Assembly: GCA_964019655.1 (NCBI GenBank)
Contig: CAXHTR010000006.1
Span: forward strand, 682,001-746,000
Reading direction: 5' to 3'
Length of the DNA stretch: 64,000 nucleotides
DNA from: Perkinsela sp. pyNocScin1
Taxonomy: Eukaryota > Euglenozoa > Kinetoplastea > Prokinetoplastida > Perkinselidae
A program made the translations under genes and the position numbers. Below, piece by piece: positions 39,151 to 48,873 of this stretch. Every line of letters begins with the position of its first letter. Position 1 is the first letter of the stretch. The notes beneath the pieces were generated by a model, which saw only the letters and a list, made by a program, of their open reading frames with translations, had not been told where the DNA came from and ran no database searches.

Positions 39151-39740
39151 ATGATACCGGATAATTTTGAGAAAATATGAAATGATAGTTTATACTTTGA
39201 AGTGCCATGCATGAATTATTATGCATGAAATGTGCTCTGTTTTATTTCTGTACAATGGTATGTGCTGTAATCACTAAAATGCAAAACTCAGCGGAATATT
39301 CTGGATGTAAAAGAAGTCGTCTCTGACAATTCATTGCACCCCAGCCAACACGCTGTGTCCACGAGCAAAACAAACACCTTTAAGAGTTGTTTACACCTTT
39401 CGAGAAAGTGCCTGAGCAATTGACAAACTCAAGAATTTTATGACTGTGCACTCCCTTTCAGTGACACAAGACGAGCTGCTAAATTTGAATATTGTATGTG
39501 TGATCCGCAGAAAATAGAAATTGTTCGTGTAATCCATGAGGTGATGAGTGTATGAGGTGTTTATGAAGTAATCTTTTCACAAAGGGTGAAATTCATCTTA
39601 ATACCTGAGCACTGAAAGAGCCGAAATGATCGCAGTAATTTTCTCAACTCTAACCTGATTGTATTGATACGTGCAGTGTAGCACAAGTATTTCTATTACA
39701 AGAGTTTCAAACTGTGACAATTCGCACAAAGTCTTTTACA
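39151..39740. other. Intergenic, no gene seen
   Basis: 590 bases of AT-rich spacer; a short direct repeat (ATGCATGAA twice near 39207-39230) is all that was noticed. Confidence 0.5.
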
Positions 39741-40640
39741 ATGTACTCCTTTGCACATCTTTGCTCTTCGTACCTTTCAGCATCCGACACCGAGCCCCTC
39801 GGCCGCTTGGACTACGCTGCCCTCTCCAATCAGGCCCAAATGGAGATCGTCGTTGGCGGGCTCGAGAATGCTTTCCTCCAAAGGCTCCAAGATGGCAACG
39901 GATCTTTCAACGATGTCTGCGACTGGCTGCGCGTGCGCTGCGACGACGACAAAAACGTCATATCTTCTGATTTCAGCGATGTAATGAGCGGGTCAGTCAA
40001 CCTTGACTATCTTCCTCCAAAAATTGAATCTTTTGAAATTTTTCGGCCACCGGGAAGCCCCAAGGGAAGTATAGCTGGAACTATGGACATTGCGTCACTC
40101 CCACGCACACTGCGCGAGCTTGACGTCATGCGCAACGTTCTCTCAGGCCCACTGGAAATCCCGAAGCTTCCTCCCAAAATGGAAAAATTTGCAATCGCTG
40201 GCAATTTGTTCTTTGGCGAATGTGACATATCTCACCTGCCGGCCACCATGCGGTACTTTTGCGCCCAGATGAACAAATTTCGGGGAACTGTTTGCCTTGA
40301 CGCGCTGCCCGACAGTCTCGTGGAGCTGAGCCTGAGGAATAACTTTCTGAGTGGAACGCTGAACCTCACAAACCTCCCACCGGGACTGGTGTACTTGCAC
40401 ATGGCAGGGAACGAGTTCTGCGGGAAGTTCGAGCTGATGCAGCGCAATGGGGTGTGGCTCTGGGAGACAGACTTCCGAAACAATAAGTTTGCGGGGACTG
40501 CCGTTGTGCACTGGTAGGCGAGATCGAAGCTCATGCTGCGGCTGGATGGGAACGAAATCGAAGATGTCGTCGACCAGAACGGGAAAGAGCACCCGATGAA
40601 GCAGCACATCATGTATGGTGGATACGACGGGTGGGACTGA
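39741..40640 (+). pseudogene. Family A LRR gene with an in-frame TAG near its 3' end
   Basis: ATG 39741 gives MYSFAHLCSSYLSASDTEPLGRLD (split here: leader to SASD, then EPLGRLD), segment LSNQAQMEIVVGGL, cap DVCDWLRVRCDDDKNV and six repeats (LPPKIESFEI to LPPGLVYLHM). The frame stops at TAG 40515-40517 after FAGTAVVHW. The next 40 codons stay open to TGA 40640 and encode the missing family cap (LRLDGNEIEDVVDQNGKEH), matching the endings at 10051 and 24945. Either a young nonsense mutation, a functional truncation or read-through. It is the last + strand gene before the strand switch. Confidence 0.85.
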
Positions 40641-41372
40641 GTTTGGTGAGATGAGTTTGTGTTGGGCTTTTTTGAGAAAAGAGAAAGGTATAATTATGAA
40701 TCGTGAATCGGTCCTGGTAACAGCCTTTCTTCAAAGAATTTTTGCACATTTTTCTCATTTGCTCATTGTGATCATATAATGTGCATCTGCGAATCTAAAA
40801 GAGGAACAAAAGCACTGAGGGAAAAAGAAGTCGGAGAAACTGATATTAAAATATGAGGGCCCTTGAATGAGAAATGGATCATTATTGTCCACTCCAATGA
40901 AACTTTTTTCGTTCGAAAATCTGCGCATTGTGTCACAGGTTCAGTCGATATCAGCGATCTGCAAGAGCCGAAGGGCGAACTTCGATGATATTGGTGTGAT
41001 CAATTTTTCCTGTGTGACTCGACAATAAACGATGGACTTTCATTTTCTCATCCAATGAGGCCAGAAACCTTATGACAGAGTGAGAGCGTATATTTCGACA
41101 ATTTTTGGGACCTGCTTTACAAAAGGAGATAAGATAATGTCATAATATATGGATAATAAGATAATTATCATGCATCGTATCAAAGCTGGTCTTTTGAAGC
41201 GCTTAATTATCTTAAGAATTCATCAACTTGCACTCTGAAACCTGTTCGAGCTATCGTAAAGCAGAAAGAAAAGAATTCATCTGGTCTCCTCGTATAAACA
41301 ATAATGAGCAAACAAATCAGTACAAACAGTGAAAGTTTTTCAGCTTTATGATTTCACAAATGACGCCACTTA
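40641..41372. other. Convergent strand-switch region
   Basis: About 730 bases between the ends of the two converging gene arrays. AT-rich, with an A/T palindromic stretch near 41128-41175 (GATAATGTCATAATATATGG, then AAGATAATTATC). A faint + strand LRR-like trace (TGSVDISDL, about 40938-40964) may be relic coding sequence. By analogy with kinetoplastids, such a site would be where two polycistronic units terminate. Confidence 0.6.
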
Positions 41373-41975
41373 TTAGCTAATACGAAGACCCGCTGGCCGT
41401 TTCGACTTGCCTATCCCTACATACCGGACCTTTTCAAAATTTCTACTTGCAACCACCACAATGGCTGCAGCTGGAAAACCAGATGAATCGCAAACCACCA
41501 CAGCAATACAGTTCATGCGCAGATCGATGCGCTTGAGGCTCGCAGGTTAGTCAAGCAGCGCCGCTGTTCCGGAGAGAAAGTTAAAGCCGAGATAAAAAAT
41601 CTCCATCGTCCGTGGGAGGTGCGGCAAGTCGATGGTACCACGCACTCTGCAGTCTATCACAGTGCATATTCTGAGGCCCTTTGGAAGCATCCGTGTCTCG
41701 AGGCCTGAGGTTGCTGTATTCTCCTGAAAAACCATCGTGCAAACAGTCGGCGGGACCCATCGAAAATCGATCTGAACTTTTCGGTCCTTGGATTCGTCGA
41801 AGATGCTCACTGCGTGGTCGTCGACGTAATTCACTTCACAATAATGCAGACCAGGAAGGGCTTCGCCGTCATACGTGAGCATCCTTTGAAGCATTGTTTC
41901 TTCATAGTTGGCAGTTTGCAAAGTTGGATCTTCAGCGCACAAGAGGTAAACAAGATGAGCACTATGGGAAGGCAT
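41373..41975 (-). pseudogene. Short LRR gene (A/C intermediate) with an in-frame TAA
   Basis: From ATG 41975 the frame gives leader MPSHSAHLVYLLCAEDP, a cap relic (LHYCEVNYVDDHAV), FRWVPPTVCTMVF as in family C, and two repeats (LPKGLRICTV, LPRTMEIFYL), ending at TAA 41547-41549. In the same frame beyond the stop the sequence reads PASLKRIDLRMNCIAVVV, a normal LRR ending, and stays open to TAA 41373. With TTA in place of TAA the repeat would read straight through, so a single-base nonsense change is likely. 142 codons before the stop. Confidence 0.78.
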
Positions 41976-42101
41976 TCTAAAGTTTATTTTTAATCGAATG
42001 TAACGAATGGAAATTCAGGTAATTAGGAGTAGATGTAGGAAAATGAAATAATTACGCCATTTTTCCTTCACCAGAGAAGAGTTTTTTCAATGTTTATAGC
42101 T
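41976..42101. other. Spacer upstream of element 2
   Basis: AT-rich 5' flank of the - strand gene at 41373-41975; no gene seen between 41976 and 42608 apart from the inverted-repeat element. Confidence 0.5.
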
Positions 42102-42242
42102 CAGGGTTTCAGTGATATTCGAAAATTTAGATTCCCTCTTCCCCTTCACGGACATGTCCATAGGCTTATGCATTGGCATGAGATAATTTCAAAAAGGTAC
42201 TTTTTCCCCAAAGGGGGAAATTTCCCCTATATTGAAACCCTG
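42102..42242. mobile_element. MITE-like element 2 (hAT-type ends)
   Basis: A 141-base non-coding segment begins CAGGGTTTCA and ends TGAAACCCTG, the same 10-base inverted ends as the element at 12728. The left subterminal stretch also resembles that element (CAG, then an A/T run with GAAAAATT-like core). TTTATAG occurs on both sides (42093-42099 and 42243-42249), a probable target duplication. The right end contains the palindromic GGGGGAAATTTCCCC. Non-autonomous; no coding capacity. Confidence 0.72.
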
Positions 42243-42608
42243 TTTATAGAGCCAAGCTAACTTTATCTCATCTGCAATCTTAATGCACTGCTCATGCGAC
42301 TAAAGAATACGTAACCGAAAAAGTCCACTCCTCTCCTTTTCTTTGAAAAGAGGAGAATTGAAGATTGTTGTCACCCACTTGTGATGCAATAAACATGGAA
42401 AATGCTTGAGGCATAAAACGTAGTTGTTCATGATTCATCAAAACAGCAAAAAGCTTTTAACAATTTCAGCGCTGTACGAATCCCATTTCATTCTAGCATG
42501 CACATGCCCCTTGTGAAAATAGGTGTAGGAAAATGGTATGGCTTCCTACATCTGGTGTTAGAAACTGAGTTTTGACCGCACAAACCTTGCCTGAAATTTA
42601 CGAACTCG

Positions 42609-43424
42609 CTAAACCCCCATCCGCCTTCGCGTAATTTGGGCAATGTTCGGATTCACTGCCATTGCGTCGCGCATGACCGCCTTCACATTTTGTATATAAT
42701 TTGACCAGTGCATGTTGAGAGAAGTCCACCGCTGCAAGACGTGCGCGCGTGGCGCTGCATCTCCGATCTGCACAACTTTTGTCTGTAAAAACTTGAGATT
42801 GCTCACGCTGAGCATTTTCATCGATAGCGGAGCTTTGTCCCAGTCCACGTAGACAGTGTTGATAGAAGTGTGCGCGAGGTGGATGACGCGCATTTTTGGC
42901 GGCAGGCGCTGCAGGTCCACAACGCCATGCAGCCATCCATACAGCACATAAAACTCTTCGAGTTCGTGTGGAAGCTTTCGAAAGTTGACTTTGAAGTCAT
43001 TCGCACCTTCGTGCAGAAGCCCGCAGTCAATTGCAAAAAAGTACCGAAGCGCTCTTGGAAGCCGCTCGGTTGATATTCCCGTGCGGAGCTTCACATCGTC
43101 GAGATGAATGCAGTACGTGGTCGGTGGGAGCCAGTCGATCTGGAGCACTGGTCTCCCCTCGGGGACAGAAGTCAGCACAAAGTACCGCACGACACCGTTG
43201 TCGCACTGCACGCCGGGCCACTTGCACACGTTATGCCGTTCGACAGCTTCAAATCGAAAGTACGCATGAATAAAATGCTGGTAGTCATAATCGAGGTGCA
43301 GGATGGCATTTTCTAGCAAAAGTTGCTGGGAGTGGGCTGGGTTGTCAAGTACTTCGTCGCGCAGTGCATCCGTTTGGAAAAGGGCGATAATCTTGAAAAT
43401 GGAAATGGTGTGCAGAAGGAACAT
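42609..43424 (-). CDS. Family C LRR protein
   Basis: ATG 43424 (MFLLHTISIFKIIALFQTD) gives a leader like the other C genes; the frame is open to an ATG at 43460. 271 residues. Order: cap NVCKWPGVQCDNGVV, IDWLPPTTYCIHL, LPRALRYFFAID, KLPHELEEFYVLY, LPPKMRVIHL, VYVDWDKAPLSMKML, then a basic hydrophilic tail ending RRRMGV. W and both cap Cys are present. GC-rich relative to its flanks. Closest in layout to the genes at 13188 and 55632. Confidence 0.87.
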   Translation of the reverse strand: MFLLHTISIFKIIALFQTDALRDEVLDNPAHSQQLLLENAILHLDYDYQHFIHAYFRFEAVERHNVCKWPGVQCDNGVVRYFVLTSVPEGRPVLQIDWLPPTTYCIHLDDVKLRTGISTERLPRALRYFFAIDCGLLHEGANDFKVNFRKLPHELEEFYVLYGWLHGVVDLQRLPPKMRVIHLAHTSINTVYVDWDKAPLSMKMLSVSNLKFLQTKVVQIGDAAPRAHVLQRWTSLNMHWSNYIQNVKAVMRDAMAVNPNIAQITRRRMGV

Positions 43425-43460
43425 TGGAGTACTTTGTGAACGAATGGTTACGAAGAACAT

Positions 43461-44055
43461 CTAAAAAAGAAGAATTTTCAAAAGTGCTTTTACTTCACAT
43501 TTCCATCTCCTCCTTCTCTGTGTGCAGGAGTCCTCTTATAAACACCTTTTGCAGGTTGATAACACAATAGTACGTTGCATATTTTGGATTCGCACAGTCA
43601 CCAAATCGAACAAGATGCGCTGGCCGCTATCCACCCCCGTTCCCCTGACTACGTTGTGCTCACTTCATCATGACCTCCTTATGCAACCCTTATATACGAT
43701 CAGTATGACTTATAGACTTTCTTGGATTGCAGTCGCTCGTGAATCGAACCTCCTAAATGCACATTCAGTGTTTCTCACTCATCGCTACCAGTCCAAAAGA
43801 ATCTATCACATCTTAATTTTTCACACTCTTAAACACCGACATTGGAATTTCATATGACTGCAAATGGTAAGCCTTAGCGTAGATATTCACATTAATTTGC
43901 ACAATGAAATTAATTGATAATTCCTGATATACTGACTGACCTGATATACTGACTGATTCCTGACTGAATTGATACTATTCCTGTAGGTATCATATGCATG
44001 CATCCGTATATCTTCTTAATCTCATCTGAATATGCGCACCACTGCCCACACTGTC
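43461..44055. other. Intergenic, with a 17-base direct duplication
   Basis: 595 bases, AT-rich. CCTGATATACTGACTGA occurs twice head to tail at 43923-43939 and 43940-43956, followed by a partial third copy. A tRNA-like GGTTCGATT box on the - strand near 43740 does not fold as a tRNA. No gene seen. Confidence 0.6.
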
Positions 44056-44973
44056 TTACGACCACTCTCGCTCAATGACGTTAAGCTCTGCATTTCCTAG
44101 CGGCGTGGCCCTCCTGTATATACTGGGCGTGGGTTCGAGCCGCACAAAGAATGTCTCTGGCACCTGATTCAGGTCCAGAACACCGGAAAAGTCGTTTTCG
44201 TAAATGCAAAGCTCTCGCATCCCCTTTGGCAGCATCGAGATGTCGAGATTTCCCGAGAGCTGGTTGGCACCGATGTTTACGAAGATGATTGTCTCAGGCA
44301 GTGCGCGTAGGTCGACAGATCCCACAAAGGCGTTTTCGCAGAGGTTGAGCTTCTCGAGCTTCGGTGGTAACTTTGTCAAGTCCACTTCCCCTGAAAAGCG
44401 AGTTCTACTGATGTGGAGAGAAGTGAGCGACTGTGGTAGGCAAGTCAGATTAACAGTCCCTGAAAATCCGCTATTGGTGAGAAAAACGCGCTTCGAGCAC
44501 TCCGGGAGATTCCCAAAGTCGATTGTGCCATGCATGCGTTCAACATCCTCAATTGTGAGATATTCCACGGTTGCTGGGAGGGCACTGACGTCGAATGTTC
44601 CAGTCAACGAGCACTGCTGAATTTCCAAGGTTGCGAGCTGGCGTGGAATGTACTTCGTCTCCAGTGATCCTGCAAGGCTGGCGTCTTCAGGAAAGTCGTC
44701 TTCGCTATCGTAATAATAATCGTCATCAGTATAATATCCACCCGATTCATATTCAGGGCCGGGAAGGTCAAGGTAGGTGACGATGCCTTCGTCGTTGCAC
44801 TTGACGATTGCCCATTTGCTGATATCGATGAAGTGACCATCTTGGTCTTTGTAGCGTTTTTGCGTCTTTTCGTCGAAGCACTGGACGAGGAGCTCCATTG
44901 AAGCCCGGTCAGAGAGGCTGAGCTGGTCAAACTTGCCCAGGAATGGGTCGGCGTTGAGGATGACGTGAAGCAT
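44056..44973 (-). CDS. Family A LRR protein with Tyr/Asp-rich insert
   Basis: 305 residues from ATG 44973. Leader MLHVILNADPFLGKFD is minimal. Segment LSDRASMELLVQCF, cap with W and one Cys (DISKWAIVKCNDEGIV). Between cap and first repeat (residues 75-95) lies an insert rich in Tyr and Asp/Glu (YYTDDDYYYDSEDDF). Seven repeats follow (IPRQLATLEI to LPKGMRELCI), and the C-terminal tail is loose (EPTPSIYRRATPLGNAELN). The insert could be a calcium-binding or tyrosine-sulphation-like region, but that is speculation. Confidence 0.89.
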   Translation of the reverse strand: MLHVILNADPFLGKFDQLSLSDRASMELLVQCFDEKTQKRYKDQDGHFIDISKWAIVKCNDEGIVTYLDLPGPEYESGGYYTDDDYYYDSEDDFPEDASLAGSLETKYIPRQLATLEIQQCSLTGTFDVSALPATVEYLTIEDVERMHGTIDFGNLPECSKRVFLTNSGFSGTVNLTCLPQSLTSLHISRTRFSGEVDLTKLPPKLEKLNLCENAFVGSVDLRALPETIIFVNIGANQLSGNLDISMLPKGMRELCIYENDFSGVLDLNQVPETFFVRLEPTPSIYRRATPLGNAELNVIEREWS

Positions 44974-45318
44974 TGAAATTTTGTAGAGTAAAAACTTGAG
45001 TAATATGCTGGTTTTGAAGTGGAAGTGCTCTTATAAGGCTAAAGTAATCAGTATTGCGTTATTTTCTTACAAAAGTATCACTTTTGAGCGAATAAGCGCT
45101 TTCATTCTCTTTTGCAGAGATTACCTTGTATTCAGTGGTAAAGAGAGTGAAGTTTCCCATTTCGCCTTCAATAGAAATAGACAGCTTTTGGAATCTCGTT
45201 CATTACCTAAGAGTAAATAAACAACCAAAAATCGAAAAAAGAACGCACGAATCGACGCTTCTCACAAAGCAATAAAACTTTGTATTCTCAAGCAATATAG
45301 AATCGATCCGCACCAAGT
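44974..45318. other. Intergenic, no gene seen
   Basis: 345 bases of AT-rich spacer; nothing recognised. Confidence 0.55.
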
Positions 45319-45948
45319 TTAATCGCACAAAACATTTTTTGCATCTTCAGGGTCTTCAAAAGTGACTTTCTCGAACCCACATCCGCTGATTTCAATGCGA
45401 CCGCATGGGGAAGGGAGCTTCCCAATGTGGATGCTCTTCGTATCAAGAAACTCTTCGCAAATGATGAATTCAAGAATCGTACTTGGTAGATTGACGATCG
45501 AACTTACTGCTGTGATGGAGTTAGCCGATACGCCGAAAGAGCAGAGACCTCGCGGAAGCTGACTGACGTCGAGGCTCCCATGAAAATTGCACCCGCGCAC
45601 ACAGAATCTAAAAAGCGATTGTGGCAAAGAACTTGTATTTATCTCACCCGAGAGTTCAGCATCAAAAAACGTGAGCTCGATCATGTGCTGTGGCATTTTT
45701 AAAAAGTCGATAGTCCCGATAATCCGACAGAAGACAGAGGACCACGAGATATTCTGAACTGTTCCGTCATTCGTGCATGTGACACCATCCCAGGAGCACA
45801 CATCATCTGGGTCTGCGAATTCGCCGTAATTCTGTGATCTTCTGTCGTCTGGTGTGAAAAAGAGTTCCATGAGCTGCTGATCTGTGAGCATAGCTGGGTC
45901 AAATCGACCTATGTGGGTATCAGCGGAGGTAAGCAGTGTGAACATCAT
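45319..45948 (-). CDS. Family D short LRR protein, copy 1 of a tandem trio
   Basis: ATG 45948 (MMFTLLTSADTHIGRFDPAM) matches the starts of the next two D genes; an open extension to 46044 has no counterpart. 209 residues. Segment LTDQQLMELFFTPDD, cap DVCSWDGVTCTNDGTV with W and both Cys, about four degenerate repeats (MPQHMIELTF, LPQSLFRFCV, LPRGLCSFGV, LPSTILEFII), then the D ending IGKLPSPCGRIEISGCGFEKV and VTFEDPEDAK. Secreted protein inferred. Confidence 0.9.
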   Translation of the reverse strand: MMFTLLTSADTHIGRFDPAMLTDQQLMELFFTPDDRRSQNYGEFADPDDVCSWDGVTCTNDGTVQNISWSSVFCRIIGTIDFLKMPQHMIELTFFDAELSGEINTSSLPQSLFRFCVRGCNFHGSLDVSQLPRGLCSFGVSANSITAVSSIVNLPSTILEFIICEEFLDTKSIHIGKLPSPCGRIEISGCGFEKVTFEDPEDAKNVLCD

Positions 45949-46745
45949 CAAGATTTCAAAAAGATAAGTGAGGGAAAAGTGGCCGCTGTAACTTATGAAA
46001 AACCTATGATTTTGTGAACGAAAGGGTTTTGCAGCGATTTTCATTTGAATCCGCTATGGCGGAGTTTCTGGAAAAATTTTGGCTTTCACTCCCCGATGAC
46101 AGCTGTGAGAGATGCATTCAAAAACCTTTTCTCGCGTTTTGGGAGATTCACATCACCTCAAAACAGGCGAGATAAACGTCTTGTTATCTATTCCTTTATT
46201 CTTTCCTATTTTTATCTCGGGAAAATTTTTGAGCTCCAAGCTTTCGCTTCTTCCAGGAAGTCAGCTTTGATTTCGAAACTCACGGGGCAGATTGGAAGCA
46301 ACGATATGTCAAAGGGTACTTGTAGATATGCATCTCTATTCTTCAAGCTCACCAAAATCGGTGGGAAGGAAAAAAATGAATTCTTTCTTTATGACTTCGA
46401 AGTCATCTATCGTAGTTGCCCAAGCACTACAATATTGCTATCTATGGCGTTCTATTCACTGCAATCTTTGAAATTCTCGTTGGCGCCTTGTAAGTTGCCT
46501 TTATTTTCTGATCGATCCTTTTGAAAAGCTTTTTTTTTTCAGTGCTTGGTCGTAGACGGATCAAAACGGATCAAAAGCCAGAATCTGAGGAAGTTCATGG
46601 AAAATTGTAAAACTCTCGAAAACAATATGTTAAAGAGCTTTAATGAACAGGCTGTTAGAGATCAGGGGAGGCATTCTGTATGCTAAATTGTTTTATTTTT
46701 TGCTATGAATTGCTTCTCACCACCAGACATGAACTTCAATGAATA
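45949..46745. other. Intergenic, tandem D gene spacer
   Basis: About 800 bases. A + strand open frame of 159 codons (46045-46524) has no family motif and opposes the array. The part next to the following gene's end (46670-46745) resembles the 3' flank of the third D gene (ATTCTGTATGCTAAAT versus ATTGTGTATGCTGAAT; TTCTCACCA in both), so the duplication unit includes the 3' flank. Confidence 0.55.
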
Positions 46746-47375
46746 TCAATTGAAATTCGTCACACACTTTGCATCTTTTTGGTCTTCATAGGTGATATTC
46801 GTGATTCCGCATCCCGACAGATTGATATAAATTTGAGTGCGGAGCTTACCGACGTGAATATTTCTATGCTTGATAGCTGCTTCACGATACATTCTCAATG
46901 TATGCAACGAGCCTGGGAGATCGTAGATGTCCCCGACGGAAGTAAAGCAATTACCTTCCACGATGAAAGATTCGATATTCGGAGGAAGTGTGCGAAGCTC
47001 GAGTCTTCCACTAAAATTGCAGCCCATGAGGCAAACATATTTGAGCGAATGTGGCAGTGTGCTTGTGTCGACCTCGCCAAAGAGTCTTTGGTAAGAAAAG
47101 TTGACAACAGTTACCTTTCGGGGCATTTTTGCGAAGTCAAGCGTTCCCATTATAGCGAGAATCGCGCTCAACCAATCGATATTCATAACATATTTCTCCT
47201 CCGCGCATACCACGCCCTTCCACGAGCAAGCATCGTCTCGATCACCAGACTGGTGGTATTCGCCCGGGTCAGCCTCATCTGGCGTGAAAAACAGCTCCAT
47301 GAGCTGGTGATCATTGAGCATAGCTGGGTCGAAGCGACCGATGTGGGTATCAGCGGAGGTGAGCAATTCGAGCAT
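46746..47375 (-). CDS. Family D short LRR protein, copy 2 of a tandem trio
   Basis: 209 residues. Leader MLELLTSADTHIGRFDPAM, segment LNDHQLMELFFTPDEADPG, cap DACSWKGVVCAEEKYV, repeats MPRKVTVVNF, LPHSLKYVCL, LPPNIESFIV, LPGSLHTLRM, then the ending VGKLRTQIYINLSGCGITNI. Very close to copy 3 through the N-terminal half (HQSGDxDDxCSWKGV). The hydrophobic leader is only about ten residues. Confidence 0.91.
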   Translation of the reverse strand: MLELLTSADTHIGRFDPAMLNDHQLMELFFTPDEADPGEYHQSGDRDDACSWKGVVCAEEKYVMNIDWLSAILAIMGTLDFAKMPRKVTVVNFSYQRLFGEVDTSTLPHSLKYVCLMGCNFSGRLELRTLPPNIESFIVEGNCFTSVGDIYDLPGSLHTLRMYREAAIKHRNIHVGKLRTQIYINLSGCGITNITYEDQKDAKCVTNFN

Positions 47376-47441
47376 TATGATGAACTAAAAAAGAATAAAT
47401 GGAATATGAGCCACTCACCTTTTCTTGCTGATCAACCTATG

Positions 47442-48024
47442 TCAGGCCTTCTGATTGTTTTTTTCGATTCACACCCCTTGGGGTGTGAGAGGACCTGAAT
47501 TCCACACACCTTGAATTATGAGGTGGAAGCTTGCCTTCTCACCCCGAAGGGGTGGGTAGGCTGATTGCTTTCTTCAAACATGAGTTTGTTTTCAGAGAAA
47601 GCTTGTTTAAGAAGCACCATGACCAAGCATTCTGCACCTTGATTCAATTGAATGACTTTCGTGCTCTTTTTGATAATGGATGTTTCAAAGAGTACGATTC
47701 AAGAACACATTTTCTCTTAAATACGCTACATTTGACTTTTTCTTTGGTTGAAAGTTAGAATCGATGACAGGCCGTTCCAGGGTTATCTAAAATGCCGAGG
47801 CCCGCAGGGCCGAGGCACTACAATTTTGAAGTGCAAATTTTTTTGGGATGGAATGCTAAAAGTTGGTGGTGTGGAGCTCATTTGCTCATGCGAGCAACTC
47901 ACAATCTGAGAATTCTGAAGGGGTGTGACAGTCTGTTTGACTCACACCCCTTATTCATTTTCCAATTTTTTTGCCTCGGTTTCTAACCTAAGGTTAGAAT
48001 TTCACTCCAAATTAGAAGGCCTGA
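47442..48024. mobile_element. Non-coding element with 11-base inverted ends and 6-base duplication
   Basis: The segment begins TCAGGCCTTCT (47442-47452) and ends with the exact inverted copy AGAAGGCCTGA (48014-48024). CCTATG directly precedes it (47436-47441) and directly follows it (48025-48030), a perfect 6-base target duplication. Inside are several hairpins: TCACACCCC-TT-GGGGTGTGA near 47469, CACCCCGAAGGGGTG near 47540, GCCGAGGCCCGCAGGGCCGAGGC-type repeat near 47795 (split: GCCGAGGC on both sides) and a second ACACCCC stem near 47920-47950. No open frame of note. It appears to be a non-autonomous DNA element of unassigned class. Confidence 0.75.
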
Positions 48025-48234
48025 CCTATGTTAAAGTCATTTCCTACAGCGCTTGCGCAGACAAAAAGTCATTTCAAGGTGTTCAGAGAGTGCTCAAAGG
48101 TCAGAAATCTGTGGAAGGGCATTGGAAATTCTTTAATTCTCAAAAATAATATTTTTGAGAGAACGAACAAGCATGCGGGAAAAACAAAAGGTATTGTGTA
48201 TGCTGAATCGTTATTTTTTTCGAGGGAATTCTTC

Positions 48235-48873
48235 TCACCATGAAGTAAAGAAATAATTGACGAACATCGCATCTTCTTGGTTTTCAAAGGTGATTTTCGT
48301 GAACCCGCAGCCGGAGAGATCGACTCTGATGCCCGTGCTGGGGAGCTGCGCAACATGAAGATTCTTGTGCGTGACAGCTGACTCGCCAATTTTCAAGACA
48401 CGCAGCGAACGTGGCAGATCACATATGTCCCCAACAGAAGTGATCTGATTTCCTTTCACGATGAATGACTCAATTTGTCGTGGGAGTGCGCGAATATCGA
48501 GGCTCCCGCTAAATTTGCAGTCCTGTAAGCAAACGTTCATCATTGATTGCGGAAGCGCGCATATTTCAACCTCACCGTAGAGCGGAAGGTCGTAAAAATT
48601 GATTTGTTTAACTTTTTGTGGTATTTTCGTGAAGTCAAGCGTTCCTGCCATATTGAAATGGTAGCTGGCCCAGGTAATTTTCGTGACAGATTTCTCCTCC
48701 GTGCATGTGACCCCCTTCCACGAGCATACATCATCTTGGTCACCAGACTGGTGAAACTCGCCCGGGTCACTCTCATCCGGGGTGAAAAATAGCTCCATGA
48801 GCTGGTGGTCAGTGAGCATCGCTGGGTCGAAGCGACCGACGTGGGTATCAGCGGAGGTGAGCAGAGGGGACAT
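48235..48873 (-). CDS. Family D short LRR protein, copy 3 of a tandem trio
   Basis: ATG 48873 (MSPLLTSADTHVGRFDPAM) aligns with copies 1 and 2; the frame remains open to 49083, but the extra 70 residues look like spacer. 212 residues. Segment LTDHQLMELFFTPDESDPG, cap DVCSWKGVTCTEEKSV, repeats IPQKVKQINF, LPQSMMNVCL, LPRQIESFIV, LPRSLRVLKI, then VAQLPSTGIRVDLSGCGFTKI. An insertion element separates it from copy 2. Confidence 0.91.
   Translation of the reverse strand: MSPLLTSADTHVGRFDPAMLTDHQLMELFFTPDESDPGEFHQSGDQDDVCSWKGVTCTEEKSVTKITWASYHFNMAGTLDFTKIPQKVKQINFYDLPLYGEVEICALPQSMMNVCLQDCKFSGSLDIRALPRQIESFIVKGNQITSVGDICDLPRSLRVLKIGESAVTHKNLHVAQLPSTGIRVDLSGCGFTKITFENQEDAMFVNYFFTSW

Noticed and set aside
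41385-41550. + strand sequence reading PAGRFDLP, like the family A/D cap segment
   Set aside because: The - strand of the same DNA gives a better and longer LRR match (PASLKRIDLRMNC) in frame with the gene at 41975, so the + reading is chance.
43725-43810. tRNA-like GGTTCGATT box on the - strand
   Set aside because: The bases around the box do not form a five-pair T stem, and no matching acceptor stem or A box was found.
46045-46524. 159-codon + strand open frame between family D genes
   Set aside because: No motif, against the direction of the array, and the region is explained as duplicated spacer.
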